A stretch of DNA of 64,000 nucleotides, taken from assembly GCA_937883755.1 (NCBI GenBank), contig CAKZYA010000024.1, forward strand, positions 114,618 through 178,617. The letters run 5' to 3'. The DNA is from an uncultured Flammeovirgaceae bacterium (GTDB lineage Bacteria; Bacteroidota; Bacteroidia; Cytophagales; Cyclobacteriaceae). Shown here piece after piece: positions 9,020 through 18,389 of the stretch. The notes under the pieces are model-generated. The model did no database searches. It worked only from the letters and a program-made list of their open reading frames with translations, and was not told the DNA's origin. Every line of letters begins with the position of its first letter. The stretch's first letter is position 1. The translations under genes and the position numbers were made by a program.

Positions 9020-10045
9020 ATGAGTAGCAATTCTTCGCTTCTTGAAAAGTTATTGTCAGACGAGAAGTTCGTATCCTGGGTACAATCCAATGGTAAAGAG
9101 TACGATGCTTATTGGCAGCGTTGGATTGTCGAGCATCCTCAATATGAGGAAACACTAGAGAAAGCCAGAAGCTATTTACTAGAACTAGGAACACATCGTT
9201 ACACACTTTCCGACGCTCAAAACAAGTTGCTTCGCCAAAAAATCTTTAGCAGTCCGCAGTTCCATATTTCGGAAGACAAAAAAACTGCTCCCAAGTTGCT
9301 ACAACGGAGGCAACTGCTCTGGAGAGCTGCGGCGGTATTTCTTTTAGTTGGATTGGGCGGGTGGCTTGCTTGGCAGGCTATGAAAGATTCCAGCATATCT
9401 ACGTACCACACTGCCTACGGTGAGGTTAAACAAATTACACTACCCGATAGCTCCTTGGTTACGCTCAATGCTAACTCTATGCTTCGTTATCGCTACGATT
9501 CCCAGCAGAATCAGCGGGAGGTGTGGCTTTCGGGCGAAGGTTTTTTTGATGTTCGTAGAAGTAAAGCTCATAACCAAACCCAACCTTCTTCCTTCGTAGT
9601 TCATACCGATCAGCTTACCGTCCAGGTATTAGGAACGCGCTTCAATGTGAAGCATCGGGGAGAGAAAACGCAAGTAGTATTAGAAGAAGGTAGCATACAA
9701 TTGGCGGTAGAAGAGAGAGAAGGTACCCTGCTGATGCAGCCTGATGAGCTAATAGAGGTGCATCACAGTAGTAAAGAGATAGACCAACAACAAGTTCAAG
9801 CCCAAAATTATAGTACCTGGAAAGAAGGTGTATTGCGCTTTGAGGGAGCCAGTTTCGATGAAATCAGTAGCGTACTATCTGAAAACTACGGGCTTACTCT
9901 GTATTTCTCAGATCAAGAAAGAATGACTTTCATTAATCTCAGAGGGACTTTTCCGGCGGATAATGTTGATCTGCTACTGGAAGCTATTGCGAATGTAACT
10001 CGTACTTCACTACACCGAAAAGGGAATGTGGTAGAGTACCGTTGA
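9020..10045 (+). CDS. FecR-type anti-sigma factor
   Basis: Membrane-bound anti-sigma factor that holds and then activates the ECF sigma factor. It has a cytoplasmic N-terminal part of about 95 residues, one membrane helix at about 97-116 (AAAVFLLVGLGGWLAW), and a periplasmic FecR domain with GEVKQITLPDSSLVTLNA, VWLSGEGFFDV and QVLGTRFNVK. The C-terminus (about residues 265-341, FDEISSVLSENYGL onward) is the DUF4974 module seen in Bacteroidota FecR proteins, structurally related to the receptor's STN domain. It lies between the sigma gene and the SusC gene, which fits a complete trans-envelope signalling set. Confidence 0.94.
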   Translation: MSSNSSLLEKLLSDEKFVSWVQSNGKEYDAYWQRWIVEHPQYEETLEKARSYLLELGTHRYTLSDAQNKLLRQKIFSSPQFHISEDKKTAPKLLQRRQLLWRAAAVFLLVGLGGWLAWQAMKDSSISTYHTAYGEVKQITLPDSSLVTLNANSMLRYRYDSQQNQREVWLSGEGFFDVRRSKAHNQTQPSSFVVHTDQLTVQVLGTRFNVKHRGEKTQVVLEEGSIQLAVEEREGTLLMQPDELIEVHHSSKEIDQQQVQAQNYSTWKEGVLRFEGASFDEISSVLSENYGLTLYFSDQERMTFINLRGTFPADNVDLLLEAIANVTRTSLHRKGNVVEYR

Positions 10046-10093
10046 GGGGCAGGAAATTCATAAGCAACTATTTTTCACTACTAATACAACACC

Positions 10094-13000
10094 ATGAAAC
10101 AGTCTTTTAACTACCCAAATTGGGTTTGGCTGTTGCTGTTAAGCATGTTATGGACAACTCCTAACATTGCACAGCAACTAGCTCTAACCTTGCCTCAACC
10201 CCAAACGGCTTCCTCAATTCAGCCCAAGGTGAAAACGCTGTCGTCAGTTCTTGAAGAGCTGGAAAAGATGCACAACATCAACTTCTATTACCAGGTACAG
10301 GATTTGGAAAATAAGTTTGTGGATCAAAAAGTCCAGATTCCGAGAAATGTTGAATTGACTGAAGTCTTGACCGACCTACTCACCAAGCATTCCCTTGAGT
10401 TTAAGGAAGTTCAGAAGAATTACTTTTACATCTACTTAAAAGAATCAGTTCAGATTCCTAAAAAGGTAGATACAAAGCGGTCATCAGGAGCCTCACTTAA
10501 CGATAATCTTGATGAGCTTACAGCATTAGCCTCTCTAGAAAGAGTGCTTACCGATCAGCCAAGAATATTTCTTGAGCAAACAATCCGAGGTCAGGTAGTA
10601 GACGCTGAAAGTGATGAACCTCTACCGGGAGTAAATGTACTTGCGAAAGGTACGGTAACCGGTACTGTAACTGATATTGATGGGAATTATCAAATCAGTG
10701 TAGGGGATGAAGTGGAGGCGTTGGTATTCTCATCAATTGGTTTCAAAAGTATAGAAGTACCTATCAACAGCAGAAATACAATTGATGTACAGTTAACTGC
10801 TGATGTACAAGCCCTGGAAGAAGTAGTAGTAACTGCACTAGGTATCACCAAAGAAGCTAAAACGCTGGGGTATGCCACCTCTAAGGTGAAACCCGAAGAA
10901 TTCAATGTAAATCGTACTCCTAATTTTGCCAACTCATTGCAAGGAAAAATTCCTGGAGTAAACATTACCTCAATGGGTTCTGGGCCTCAAGGAAGTACGA
11001 AAATTCGCATCCGAGGTGTTTCTTCTTTTGGTGGCAATAACTCGCCTCTCATTGTAGTCAACGGCGTTCCGATTGATAATACCAATTTCGGAGTGAGTGG
11101 TGATGTGAATGAAGTGGGTCGCAATCGTAAATCGGATAGTGGTGATGGATTAAGTAGTATCAACCCGGATGATATTACTTCTATGACCGTACTGAAAGGT
11201 GCGGCGGCTTCTGCTTTATACGGTGCGAGAGCTAAAGATGGAGTAATCATGATTACCACTCGTAATCGGGCTCAGGGCTCAGGTATAAAGCTGGAGTACA
11301 ATGCTAATTATACTGTAGATGTACCTCTGGATTTTACTGATTATCAGTATGAGTATGGACAGGGAGAAGGAGGGGTGAGACCTAATGCGCCCCGTCCGGT
11401 TTCGGGGGTTTGGAGTTTTGGGGAGAAGTTTGAACCAGGTATGACTCAAATTCTCTTCGATGGTATTGAAGTACCCTATGTGCCCCAGCCTAATAAGGTT
11501 CGCGATTATTACCGAAATGGATCTACCTTTTCCAATACCGTTACGCTTTCTTCAGGAGGAGAAAATGGTGGGTTTAGTTTGTCATTAGCCAACATGGACA
11601 GTAAAGCAATTTTGCCTGGCTCTGACTACAACCGCATTACCGCCAATCTGGGGTTTACTCAGAATATGAAGAAGCTGAAGATATCGGGAAATATTAATTA
11701 CTCTCGAGAAGATCGGACCAACCCTCCCAACATCGCCGAACAGGATTATAGTCCAGTAGTAATTTATACCCTGGCCACTTCTATGCCAATGGACTTGCTA
11801 GAGGAGTTTGCTTTTGATGAAAATGGGGACGAGTTCCCTTACTCTCGTTTCACCAACCGTACCAACCCCTACTTTGCCCTCTCTCGCTTCGAGAATAATC
11901 TGCGGGATCGGATATACGGTAATGTTACTGCTCGCTATGATTTTACTGATTGGCTGTATTTGCAAGGTCGGATAGGTCAAGATTATTACACTCGCGATGT
12001 TGAATATAATTTGCCTACAGGTTCTCGTCGTCAGTCGGCTCCACCTCCAGGCTTGGTGAATGGTCAATATGTACAAGACATTCGTCGTTTCCGAGAGATC
12101 AATGCTGACTTCCTGGTGGGGGCTAACAAAACGTTCGGTGACGTTGGCGTGGTACTGAATTTAGGAGGTAACCGCATGTACCGTCGTTTAGACGTAAATA
12201 CATTGTTGGGTGAAAATTTCTTTACTCGCGACCTTTACACTATTGGCAATGCCAGTAAGGTAACCCCTAACTATAGCATTTCGGAACGACAGGTAAACTC
12301 GCTTTACGCTAGTACTGAAATCTCTTATCGGGAATTCTTGTACTTGAACGCTACCGCTCGCAACGATTGGTTCTCTACTCTATCTCCCGGAAACCGAAGC
12401 ATTCTATATCCGTCAATAACCGGTAGTTTTGTTTTTTCTCAAGCTATCGTCAACCTTCCCAACTGGTTTAACTTTGGTAAAGTGCGACTGGCGTATGCGG
12501 AGGTAGGTAGTGATACCGACGTGCAACCCTACGCTAATAACCTATTTTATGATATCAATGCCCAACAATTTCCTAACTCGAATGGTGTCGCACAACCAGT
12601 AGGTAACATTAGCGGTTCGGTAGTTCCCAATGCCGACTTGAAACCGATGCGAGTTACGGAGAAAGAAATTGGTCTAGAATTACAATTGTTTGACCACATC
12701 CGCTTTGAAGTTTCCTACTATGATAAACTCTCATCAGATCAAATCCTCCGGGCGCAGGTTTCTGACGGTTCAGGCTACACTACTCAACTGATTAATGTGG
12801 GTGAAAGCCAAAATCGAGGAGTAGAACTGTTTGCTTCTTTTTCACCAATAGCTACGACTAACTTCAATTGGACATTCATGGCGAATGCTTCTTACAATAC
12901 TTCTAAAGTACTCAGCTTAGGAGATGATGTTGACGGATCATTTATCACCGTAGGCAACGCTGAATTTCACGGAGAGTTGAGGCAAGAAGTGGGTAAGCCA

Positions 13001-13642
13001 ATGGCTCAGCTCTACGGATGGGGCTACCTTCGGGATGACCAGGGGCGGCAAGTATTTGATGCTACTAGTGGACGGCCGCTGCGTTCTAGCGAACAACTAA
13101 ATTTTGGTACTGCTTTACCGTTGTGGTGGGGCGGGTTTACTAATAGTTTCAATTACCGCGGTGTCAGCCTTTCGTTCTTAATTGACTTCAAACTAGGTCA
13201 CAAGCTCATTTCAGGTACGCATACCAACGCTTATCGGCACGGTTTAGATAAGGCTACGTTAGTCGGTCGTGAGCAAGGGTTTGTAGTGGGGGAAGGAGTT
13301 AATCCTAATGGCGAAATAAATACTGCCCAAACCCCTATTCAAACCTTTTACGAAACTATCCGGGGCGGAAGAATGTCGGAACAGTCTGTGTTCAATGCGG
13401 GTTCGTGGCAATTGCGCCAGATTACCTTGGGCTACGACTTCACTCCGCTGTTACCGGATAACAAATATATTGAAAGAGTTAAGTTAAGTTTAGTCGCGAA
13501 TAATGTCGCGGTTTTAAAGAAATGGGTTCCTCATATCCACCCCGATCAAAATGGAATTATCTCTGACAATAGAGTTGGTTTAGAAGCTACTGGTTTGCCC
13601 GTTACTCGCAGTACCGGGTTTAACTTGAACATTACATTTTAA
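10094..13642 (+). CDS. SusC/RagA-type TonB-linked outer-membrane transporter with STN domain
   Basis: Outer-membrane TonB-dependent importer, working with the SusD-like lipoprotein encoded next. Domains in order: signal peptide (about 1-27), STN signalling domain at about 45-115 (KTLSSVLEELEKMHNINFYY), carboxypeptidase-regulatory-like domain at about 160-240 (RGQVVDAESDEPLPGVNV), plug at about 245-395 (EEVVVTALG, then RIRGVSSFGG and LKGAAASALYGARAKDG), then a long beta barrel ending in an aromatic residue (NITF). The 1182-residue length is typical for STN-bearing SusC proteins. The STN domain matches the FecI/FecR pair directly upstream. No glycoside hydrolase accompanies it; the following genes are sugar-acid enzymes, so the ligand may be an aldarate or a small acidic glycan. 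Confidence 0.95.
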   Translation: MKQSFNYPNWVWLLLLSMLWTTPNIAQQLALTLPQPQTASSIQPKVKTLSSVLEELEKMHNINFYYQVQDLENKFVDQKVQIPRNVELTEVLTDLLTKHSLEFKEVQKNYFYIYLKESVQIPKKVDTKRSSGASLNDNLDELTALASLERVLTDQPRIFLEQTIRGQVVDAESDEPLPGVNVLAKGTVTGTVTDIDGNYQISVGDEVEALVFSSIGFKSIEVPINSRNTIDVQLTADVQALEEVVVTALGITKEAKTLGYATSKVKPEEFNVNRTPNFANSLQGKIPGVNITSMGSGPQGSTKIRIRGVSSFGGNNSPLIVVNGVPIDNTNFGVSGDVNEVGRNRKSDSGDGLSSINPDDITSMTVLKGAAASALYGARAKDGVIMITTRNRAQGSGIKLEYNANYTVDVPLDFTDYQYEYGQGEGGVRPNAPRPVSGVWSFGEKFEPGMTQILFDGIEVPYVPQPNKVRDYYRNGSTFSNTVTLSSGGENGGFSLSLANMDSKAILPGSDYNRITANLGFTQNMKKLKISGNINYSREDRTNPPNIAEQDYSPVVIYTLATSMPMDLLEEFAFDENGDEFPYSRFTNRTNPYFALSRFENNLRDRIYGNVTARYDFTDWLYLQGRIGQDYYTRDVEYNLPTGSRRQSAPPPGLVNGQYVQDIRRFREINADFLVGANKTFGDVGVVLNLGGNRMYRRLDVNTLLGENFFTRDLYTIGNASKVTPNYSISERQVNSLYASTEISYREFLYLNATARNDWFSTLSPGNRSILYPSITGSFVFSQAIVNLPNWFNFGKVRLAYAEVGSDTDVQPYANNLFYDINAQQFPNSNGVAQPVGNISGSVVPNADLKPMRVTEKEIGLELQLFDHIRFEVSYYDKLSSDQILRAQVSDGSGYTTQLINVGESQNRGVELFASFSPIATTNFNWTFMANASYNTSKVLSLGDDVDGSFITVGNAEFHGELRQEVGKPMAQLYGWGYLRDDQGRQVFDATSGRPLRSSEQLNFGTALPLWWGGFTNSFNYRGVSLSFLIDFKLGHKLISGTHTNAYRHGLDKATLVGREQGFVVGEGVNPNGEINTAQTPIQTFYETIRGGRMSEQSVFNAGSWQLRQITLGYDFTPLLPDNKYIERVKLSLVANNVAVLKKWVPHIHPDQNGIISDNRVGLEATGLPVTRSTGFNLNITF

Positions 13643-13684
13643 CTCAACCAGCTACATTGTTCTTAGCAACCAAAACTTATAAAA

Positions 13685-15211
13685 ATGAAAAAGACCTATA
13701 AATATTTAACCAGTTGTGCAGTGGTATTTCTGATGCTTACTGCTTGCGAAGAAGGCTTTGACGAGCTTAATACCAACCCCGTTCGCTTGCTTTCTTTAGA
13801 ACCTACGTATCAGTTAAACTATGCCATTATTGAAAGTGCTCCGGTGTACGGTAATTTGACTTACGAAACCACTATTGTAAAGCAGATGATTACCCCATTT
13901 CAAGGAGTGGGTACCGGAGGTAATCTAAATCAGGATAACCGATCAGCTACCCAAGCTAATTGGCAGGATGGCTATCGTAGAATTTTAAAGAATATTATTG
14001 ATGGAATTGAAGCTATTGAGAACGACCCTGAGCGTACTAATCTGTACAATATGCTGAGAATTTGGCGAGCCCATGCTTTTATAACTTTAACCGATACCTA
14101 CGGTGATATTCCCTATACCGAAGCCGGGCGTGGTTTTCTAGAAGGTACTAATTTCCCAAAGTATGATCCTCAGGAATTTATCTATCGGGATATTCTCAAC
14201 GAATTAGAAGCGGCTTCGGCTGCGCTCGATCCGTCAAAAGATGAAGTGCCTCAAGACATTCTTTACAGTGGAGACATTGATCAATGGAAGCGTCTGGGTT
14301 ACTCTCTATTATTGCGAGCCGCTATGCGTCTTAGCAAAGTTGATGTGGCAACCGCTCAAGAGTTTGCTAGTAAAGCGATTAACGGAGGCGTTATGGAATC
14401 TAATGAAGATAACGCGGTGGTACGTCATAATGCTGACTATCGCAATCCGGTGGGAACAAACCTGAATGGAGGTCAGGCCCCCTTTTATTATCTTGATGAA
14501 GACTTTGTGAGTTTTCTTCAGACTAATGATGATCCTCGCTTAGAAGTTATAGCCGTTCGTTACATTGGGGCACTAAGCGGTGGTGAGCAAACCGAAGAAA
14601 TTGCCGATCGCTCGGCAGAGGCTCAAATTGGTATGCCGCAAGGGTTTGACAATACCACCATTGTACCAGTGGCTGAAGCTGCTGGGTTGGCGAGCTTTTA
14701 CAGTTATAGTCAGCTCGACCGAAGACGACTCGGTCATCCTGAAGCCCCTAGTTATCTGGTTACCTACTCCCAGACTTCTTTGTTGTGGGCCGAGGCTGCG
14801 TTCAGAGGCTGGGCACCTGGCAACCCGGCTGATCTGTATACTCAGGGAATTGAGGCACATATGCAGCAGTTAGCTAACTGGCCCGGAGAAACAGAAGTTT
14901 CTCAGGATGAGATTAATGCTTATGTTGCTAATAATCCTTTAGAAGCAGGACAGGAGCTGGAGCAGATCAATACACAGTACTGGGTTTCTTCTTTACTGAT
15001 TGGACCCGAAGCTTGGGCTAACTTCCGCCGCAGTGGCTTTCCGAATGTAGCCCCTAACCCCTATCCGGGCAGTGATCTTAAAACTGAAGATTTTATCCGA
15101 AGGCTAACCTATCCAGATTCTGAACTAACGGTAAACAAAGAGAATGTGGATGAAGCTACGAATCGGCAGGGGCCTGATCTACTAGATACCCGAATCTGGT
15201 GGGATAGATAA
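13685..15211 (+). CDS. SusD/RagB-like nutrient-binding lipoprotein
   Basis: Surface lipoprotein that forms the lid of the SusC transporter. The signal ends in the lipobox LMLTAC with Cys at about residue 21, followed by an acidic stretch (EEGFDELN) common in surface-exported Bacteroidota lipoproteins. The body has the SusD-like_2 pattern: NIIDGIEAIEND, RIWRAHAFITLTDTYGDIPYTEA near residue 140, and the C-terminal NTQYWVSSLLIGPEAWANFRRSGFP with final R...YPDSE and WWDR. Length 508 is normal. It starts 42 bp after the SusC stop, in the same operon. The ligand is unknown but the downstream genes point to sugar acids. Confidence 0.93.
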   Translation: MKKTYKYLTSCAVVFLMLTACEEGFDELNTNPVRLLSLEPTYQLNYAIIESAPVYGNLTYETTIVKQMITPFQGVGTGGNLNQDNRSATQANWQDGYRRILKNIIDGIEAIENDPERTNLYNMLRIWRAHAFITLTDTYGDIPYTEAGRGFLEGTNFPKYDPQEFIYRDILNELEAASAALDPSKDEVPQDILYSGDIDQWKRLGYSLLLRAAMRLSKVDVATAQEFASKAINGGVMESNEDNAVVRHNADYRNPVGTNLNGGQAPFYYLDEDFVSFLQTNDDPRLEVIAVRYIGALSGGEQTEEIADRSAEAQIGMPQGFDNTTIVPVAEAAGLASFYSYSQLDRRRLGHPEAPSYLVTYSQTSLLWAEAAFRGWAPGNPADLYTQGIEAHMQQLANWPGETEVSQDEINAYVANNPLEAGQELEQINTQYWVSSLLIGPEAWANFRRSGFPNVAPNPYPGSDLKTEDFIRRLTYPDSELTVNKENVDEATNRQGPDLLDTRIWWDR

Positions 15212-15260
15212 AAAGCTTAACTTACCACAAAGATACTCGGAATAATTAACGGAATTACCA

Positions 15261-16049
15261 TTGAAAGATTTAAAGAAGAGATTACAGCAAGGCGAAACGC
15301 TCAACGGCTGCTGGCTAAACCTAGGTAGCTCTTTAACCGCCGAAATAGTTGGACTGGCTGGTTTTGACTGGGTGCTTATTGATTTAGAACACGGAGCTGG
15401 TGCCGAACGAGACGTTTTACATCAGTTGCAAGCACTACAGTCAACATCGGCTGCCCCTCTGGTTCGGGTAGAGAACCATGCTTTGCAACGGGTTCATCGG
15501 GTGTTAGACCTCGGGGCTGAAGGAGTAATGTGTCCCCGAATTAATAACCTGGCAGAGGCCCAACAAGCGGTAGCCGGTTGGCAGTATCCACCCGACGGAA
15601 AACGAGGCGTAGCGAAGATGGTAAGAACCACTCAATTTGGCGTAAACTTCAACAACTATTACGAAGGTGCCAAGGACAATATCTTGGGTATTATTCAAAT
15701 TGAAACTGAGGAGGTACTGAATCATCTGGATGGAATTGCCGGACTAGATGGAGTAGACGTGCTCTTCGTCGGTCCGGCTGATCTTTCAATGGCCCTGGGC
15801 ATATTTGGTCAGTTTGACCATCCTCGGTTCAAAGAAGCGCTTAAAGCTACTGTGGATGCGGCCGAACGCGCTGGGAAGGCCACTGGTATATTATTATTTA
15901 ACCCCGACGATTATCCGATTTACCGAGGAATGGGCATTCGGATGATCGCCAGCGGGTCAGATGCTACTTTTGTAGCCAATGGGGCTCGAGCTATGGTAAG
16001 TAAGCTTACTGAGTACCGCGATTCTTCTCGTCCAACCAATAATTCATGA
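15261..16049 (+). CDS. HpcH/HpaI-family aldolase, probably 5-keto-4-deoxy-D-glucarate aldolase (GarL-like)
   Basis: Class II, metal-dependent retro-aldolase that would split 5-keto-4-deoxyglucarate into pyruvate and tartronate semialdehyde in the cytoplasm. Family motifs are GCWLNLGSSLTAEIVG, GFDWVLIDLEHG, PLVRV, GAEGVMCPRI, the metal-ligand Glu in IIQIETEEV and Asp in DVLFVGPADLSMALG. Length 262 fits GarL/RhmA/HpaI. The only upstream start is TTG at 15261; it puts the first helix at the usual place. The next gene overlaps by 4 bp, so translation is coupled to the permease. Related enzymes act on 2-keto-3-deoxyrhamnonate; neighbourhood with GarR and glucarate-dehydratase-like genes favours the GarL role. 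Confidence 0.85.
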   Translation: MKDLKKRLQQGETLNGCWLNLGSSLTAEIVGLAGFDWVLIDLEHGAGAERDVLHQLQALQSTSAAPLVRVENHALQRVHRVLDLGAEGVMCPRINNLAEAQQAVAGWQYPPDGKRGVAKMVRTTQFGVNFNNYYEGAKDNILGIIQIETEEVLNHLDGIAGLDGVDVLFVGPADLSMALGIFGQFDHPRFKEALKATVDAAERAGKATGILLFNPDDYPIYRGMGIRMIASGSDATFVANGARAMVSKLTEYRDSSRPTNNS

Positions 16050-17467
16050 CTGATCCTCTACTAATATTACTGGTTGGGATGCTCATTGTAGTAGGGGGAA
16101 TTATTGGGTTGCGCTTGCATCCCTTTCTGGCACTATTACTAGGGGCTTTTGTTGTCGCCTATCTTACTCCCGAAGCAGCTATTGAACAGTATGCTCTTTC
16201 TACCGGAGCTAGTGCTGAGGGGGCACAGCGGTTAGCAAATCAATCTATTGGTGGAAGAATTGCCCAGCAATTTGGTAGCACAGCTGGTAAGATTGGAATT
16301 TTGATTGCAATGGCATCCATTATTGGTAAGTGCTTGTTAGAAAGTGGAGGAGCAGAGCGTATTGTTCGTTCTACGCTAAATATAACTGGTATCAAACGAG
16401 CACCTATCACTTTTCTAGGAAGTAGTTTTTTTCTCGGGATTCCGGTCTTCTTTGATACTGTTTTCTACCTGATGATTCCGCTAGCTAAGGCGATGGCTAC
16501 TCGTATCGGTAAAAATTACTTATTACTAGTCCTCTGCATAACGGCTGGAGCAGCAATGGCTAATTCACTTGTGCCGCCTACGCCCGGCCCCCTATTTTTG
16601 GTCAGTGAGATGAACATTCCGATTGGAATGATGATGATTGGCGGATTTTTGGTAGGCTTAGTTACTATTATTGCTGGATACACCTATGCCGTATGGGCAA
16701 ACCGAAAATGGCCAATTCCCTTGCGAGATTCAATGGATGCCCCTTTAGCTGACATTCAATCGTTGGGAGAAAAGGAAGATAGATATTTGCCTTCGCTATG
16801 GCTATCATTGTTACCTATATTACTTCCTATTGTACTGATTACAGCGAAGGCTATTGTTGATTTATCAAATTCTGAATCTGGTACCTGGCTTACCGAGAGT
16901 ATCATCTTTCTTGGTGAAAAGAACTTGGCTTTGATAGCAGGAGGTTTAGCAGCTTTACTTTTGCTGGTATTACAAAAGCAAGGCGATAAAGAAACGATAG
17001 TGACTTCAGTGCAGGGAGCGTTGATGACTGCCGGAGTGATTATTCTAATAACTTCTGCTGGTGGTGCTTTTGGTGGAATGCTGCAGCAAACGGGTATTAG
17101 TGCCCGAATCGGTGTTTTAACCCAGAATTTTCAGATGGCTTTGTTACCTCTAGCGTTTTTCATTGCAGCGGTGGTACGTACGGCTCAGGGGTCAGCCACA
17201 GTATCTATGATCACCGCTTCAGGTATTCTGGCTGGATTAGCAGAGGCAGCGACGTTGCCCTATCATCATCTGTACATCGGCTTGGCAATTGCCTGTGGCT
17301 CTAAACTAATCCCGTGGATGAACGACAGTGGATTCTGGATTGTGTGCAAGATGAGTAATCTGACTGAGCAGGAGGCACTCAAGACTTTTTCGCCTTTGCT
17401 CACTGTCATGGGCATTACCGGACTAATTGTAATCTTGATCGCGGCTAAGCTATTTCCTCTACTTTAA
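16046..17467 (+). CDS. GntP-family gluconate/sugar-acid:H+ symporter
   Basis: Inner-membrane permease for gluconate, glycerate or related acids. The 473-residue protein has about 12 hydrophobic segments and GntP hallmarks: HPFLALLLGAFVVAYLTP, GKIGILIAMASIIGKCLLESGGAERI, GIPVFFDTVFYLMIPLAKA, the proline-rich PPTPGPLFL, and the late RTAQGSATVSMITASGI and GSKLIPWMNDSGFWI. ATG overlaps the aldolase stop by 4 bp. Placed between the aldolase and the reductase it most likely moves the sugar acid that SusC/SusD delivers to the periplasm across the inner membrane. Its exact substrate cannot be read from the sequence. Confidence 0.92.
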   Translation: MTDPLLILLVGMLIVVGGIIGLRLHPFLALLLGAFVVAYLTPEAAIEQYALSTGASAEGAQRLANQSIGGRIAQQFGSTAGKIGILIAMASIIGKCLLESGGAERIVRSTLNITGIKRAPITFLGSSFFLGIPVFFDTVFYLMIPLAKAMATRIGKNYLLLVLCITAGAAMANSLVPPTPGPLFLVSEMNIPIGMMMIGGFLVGLVTIIAGYTYAVWANRKWPIPLRDSMDAPLADIQSLGEKEDRYLPSLWLSLLPILLPIVLITAKAIVDLSNSESGTWLTESIIFLGEKNLALIAGGLAALLLLVLQKQGDKETIVTSVQGALMTAGVIILITSAGGAFGGMLQQTGISARIGVLTQNFQMALLPLAFFIAAVVRTAQGSATVSMITASGILAGLAEAATLPYHHLYIGLAIACGSKLIPWMNDSGFWIVCKMSNLTEQEALKTFSPLLTVMGITGLIVILIAAKLFPLL

Positions 17468-17503
17468 TCAACCTTTAAATAACTAAAACTACACTTCGTA
17501 CTT

Positions 17504-18376
17504 ATGGAAAAAATTGGATTTATCGGATTGGGTATTATGGGCAAACCTATGGCCCTTAACTTAATAAAAGCGGGTTACTCTTTGGCAGTATTGGAATCTA
17601 GCGGAGCAGCTTCCATACTCACCGACGCTGGGGCGAAATCTTACACTACGGCGGAGGAGTTGGCTAGAGATTCGGATGTAGTTATCACGATGCTTCCCGA
17701 CTCACCCGAGGTGAAAGAAGTAGTGGAAGGTGAGCAGGGTGTACTAGTTGGAATTCAACCTGGATCGCTGTTTATTGATATGTCGACCATCGCTCCGTCT
17801 ACGGCTAAGGCAGTCCACCAACTTATGCAGGATAAAAGAGTAGAAGCTCTAGATGCTCCGGTTTCGGGCGGTCAAGTGGGAGCTGAGGAGGGAACTGTCT
17901 CCTTTATGGTGGGTGGTAGTGAGGATGCCTTTGAACGGGCACGTCCCATGTTTGAAGTGATGGGCAAAAACGTAGTTCGTATTGGTGAAGCCGGAGCCGG
18001 ACAAACCACTAAAGCTTGCAATCAGATTATTGTGGGAATGACCATTCAGGCGGTAGCTGAGGCATTTACATTAGCTAAGAAAGCTGGGGTAGATTTGGAA
18101 AAAGTACGAGCGGCCCTCTTGGATGGATTTGCCCAAAGCCGTATCCTGGATTTACATGGTCAGCGAATTATTGACCAAAATTTTCAACCAGGCTTCAAGG
18201 TTAAGCTTCACCGCAAGGATATGAATATTGCTCTTCAGGCGGGACGTGAATTTTCAGTGCCTCTGCATGGCTCAGGACTAGTAGCTGCTCAAATGGACGC
18301 CGTATTAGCTCAAGGCGAAGGTGAGTTAGATCACAGTGCTTTAGCCAAGCTATTAGAAAGATTGTCAACTCAGTAA
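17504..18376 (+). CDS. garR: Tartronate semialdehyde reductase (2-hydroxy-3-oxopropionate reductase), GarR-like
   Basis: Reduces tartronate semialdehyde, the aldolase product, to D-glycerate with NAD(P)H. It is a 3-hydroxyacid dehydrogenase of normal length (290). Visible motifs: N-terminal dinucleotide site GFIGLGIMGKPMA, the substrate-binding DAPVSGGQVGAEEGT near residue 120, and GAGQTTKACNQI near 165, which carries the catalytic Lys. The C-terminal helical domain ends with KDMNIAL and LHGSGL as in GarR. 3-Hydroxyisobutyrate dehydrogenase is the close alternative, but placement right after a GarL-type aldolase and before glucarate-type dehydratases supports GarR. A glycerate kinase, needed for the next step, is not in the window. 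Confidence 0.88.
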   Translation: MEKIGFIGLGIMGKPMALNLIKAGYSLAVLESSGAASILTDAGAKSYTTAEELARDSDVVITMLPDSPEVKEVVEGEQGVLVGIQPGSLFIDMSTIAPSTAKAVHQLMQDKRVEALDAPVSGGQVGAEEGTVSFMVGGSEDAFERARPMFEVMGKNVVRIGEAGAGQTTKACNQIIVGMTIQAVAEAFTLAKKAGVDLEKVRAALLDGFAQSRILDLHGQRIIDQNFQPGFKVKLHRKDMNIALQAGREFSVPLHGSGLVAAQMDAVLAQGEGELDHSALAKLLERLSTQ

Positions 18377-18389
18377 AACCTGTACTACG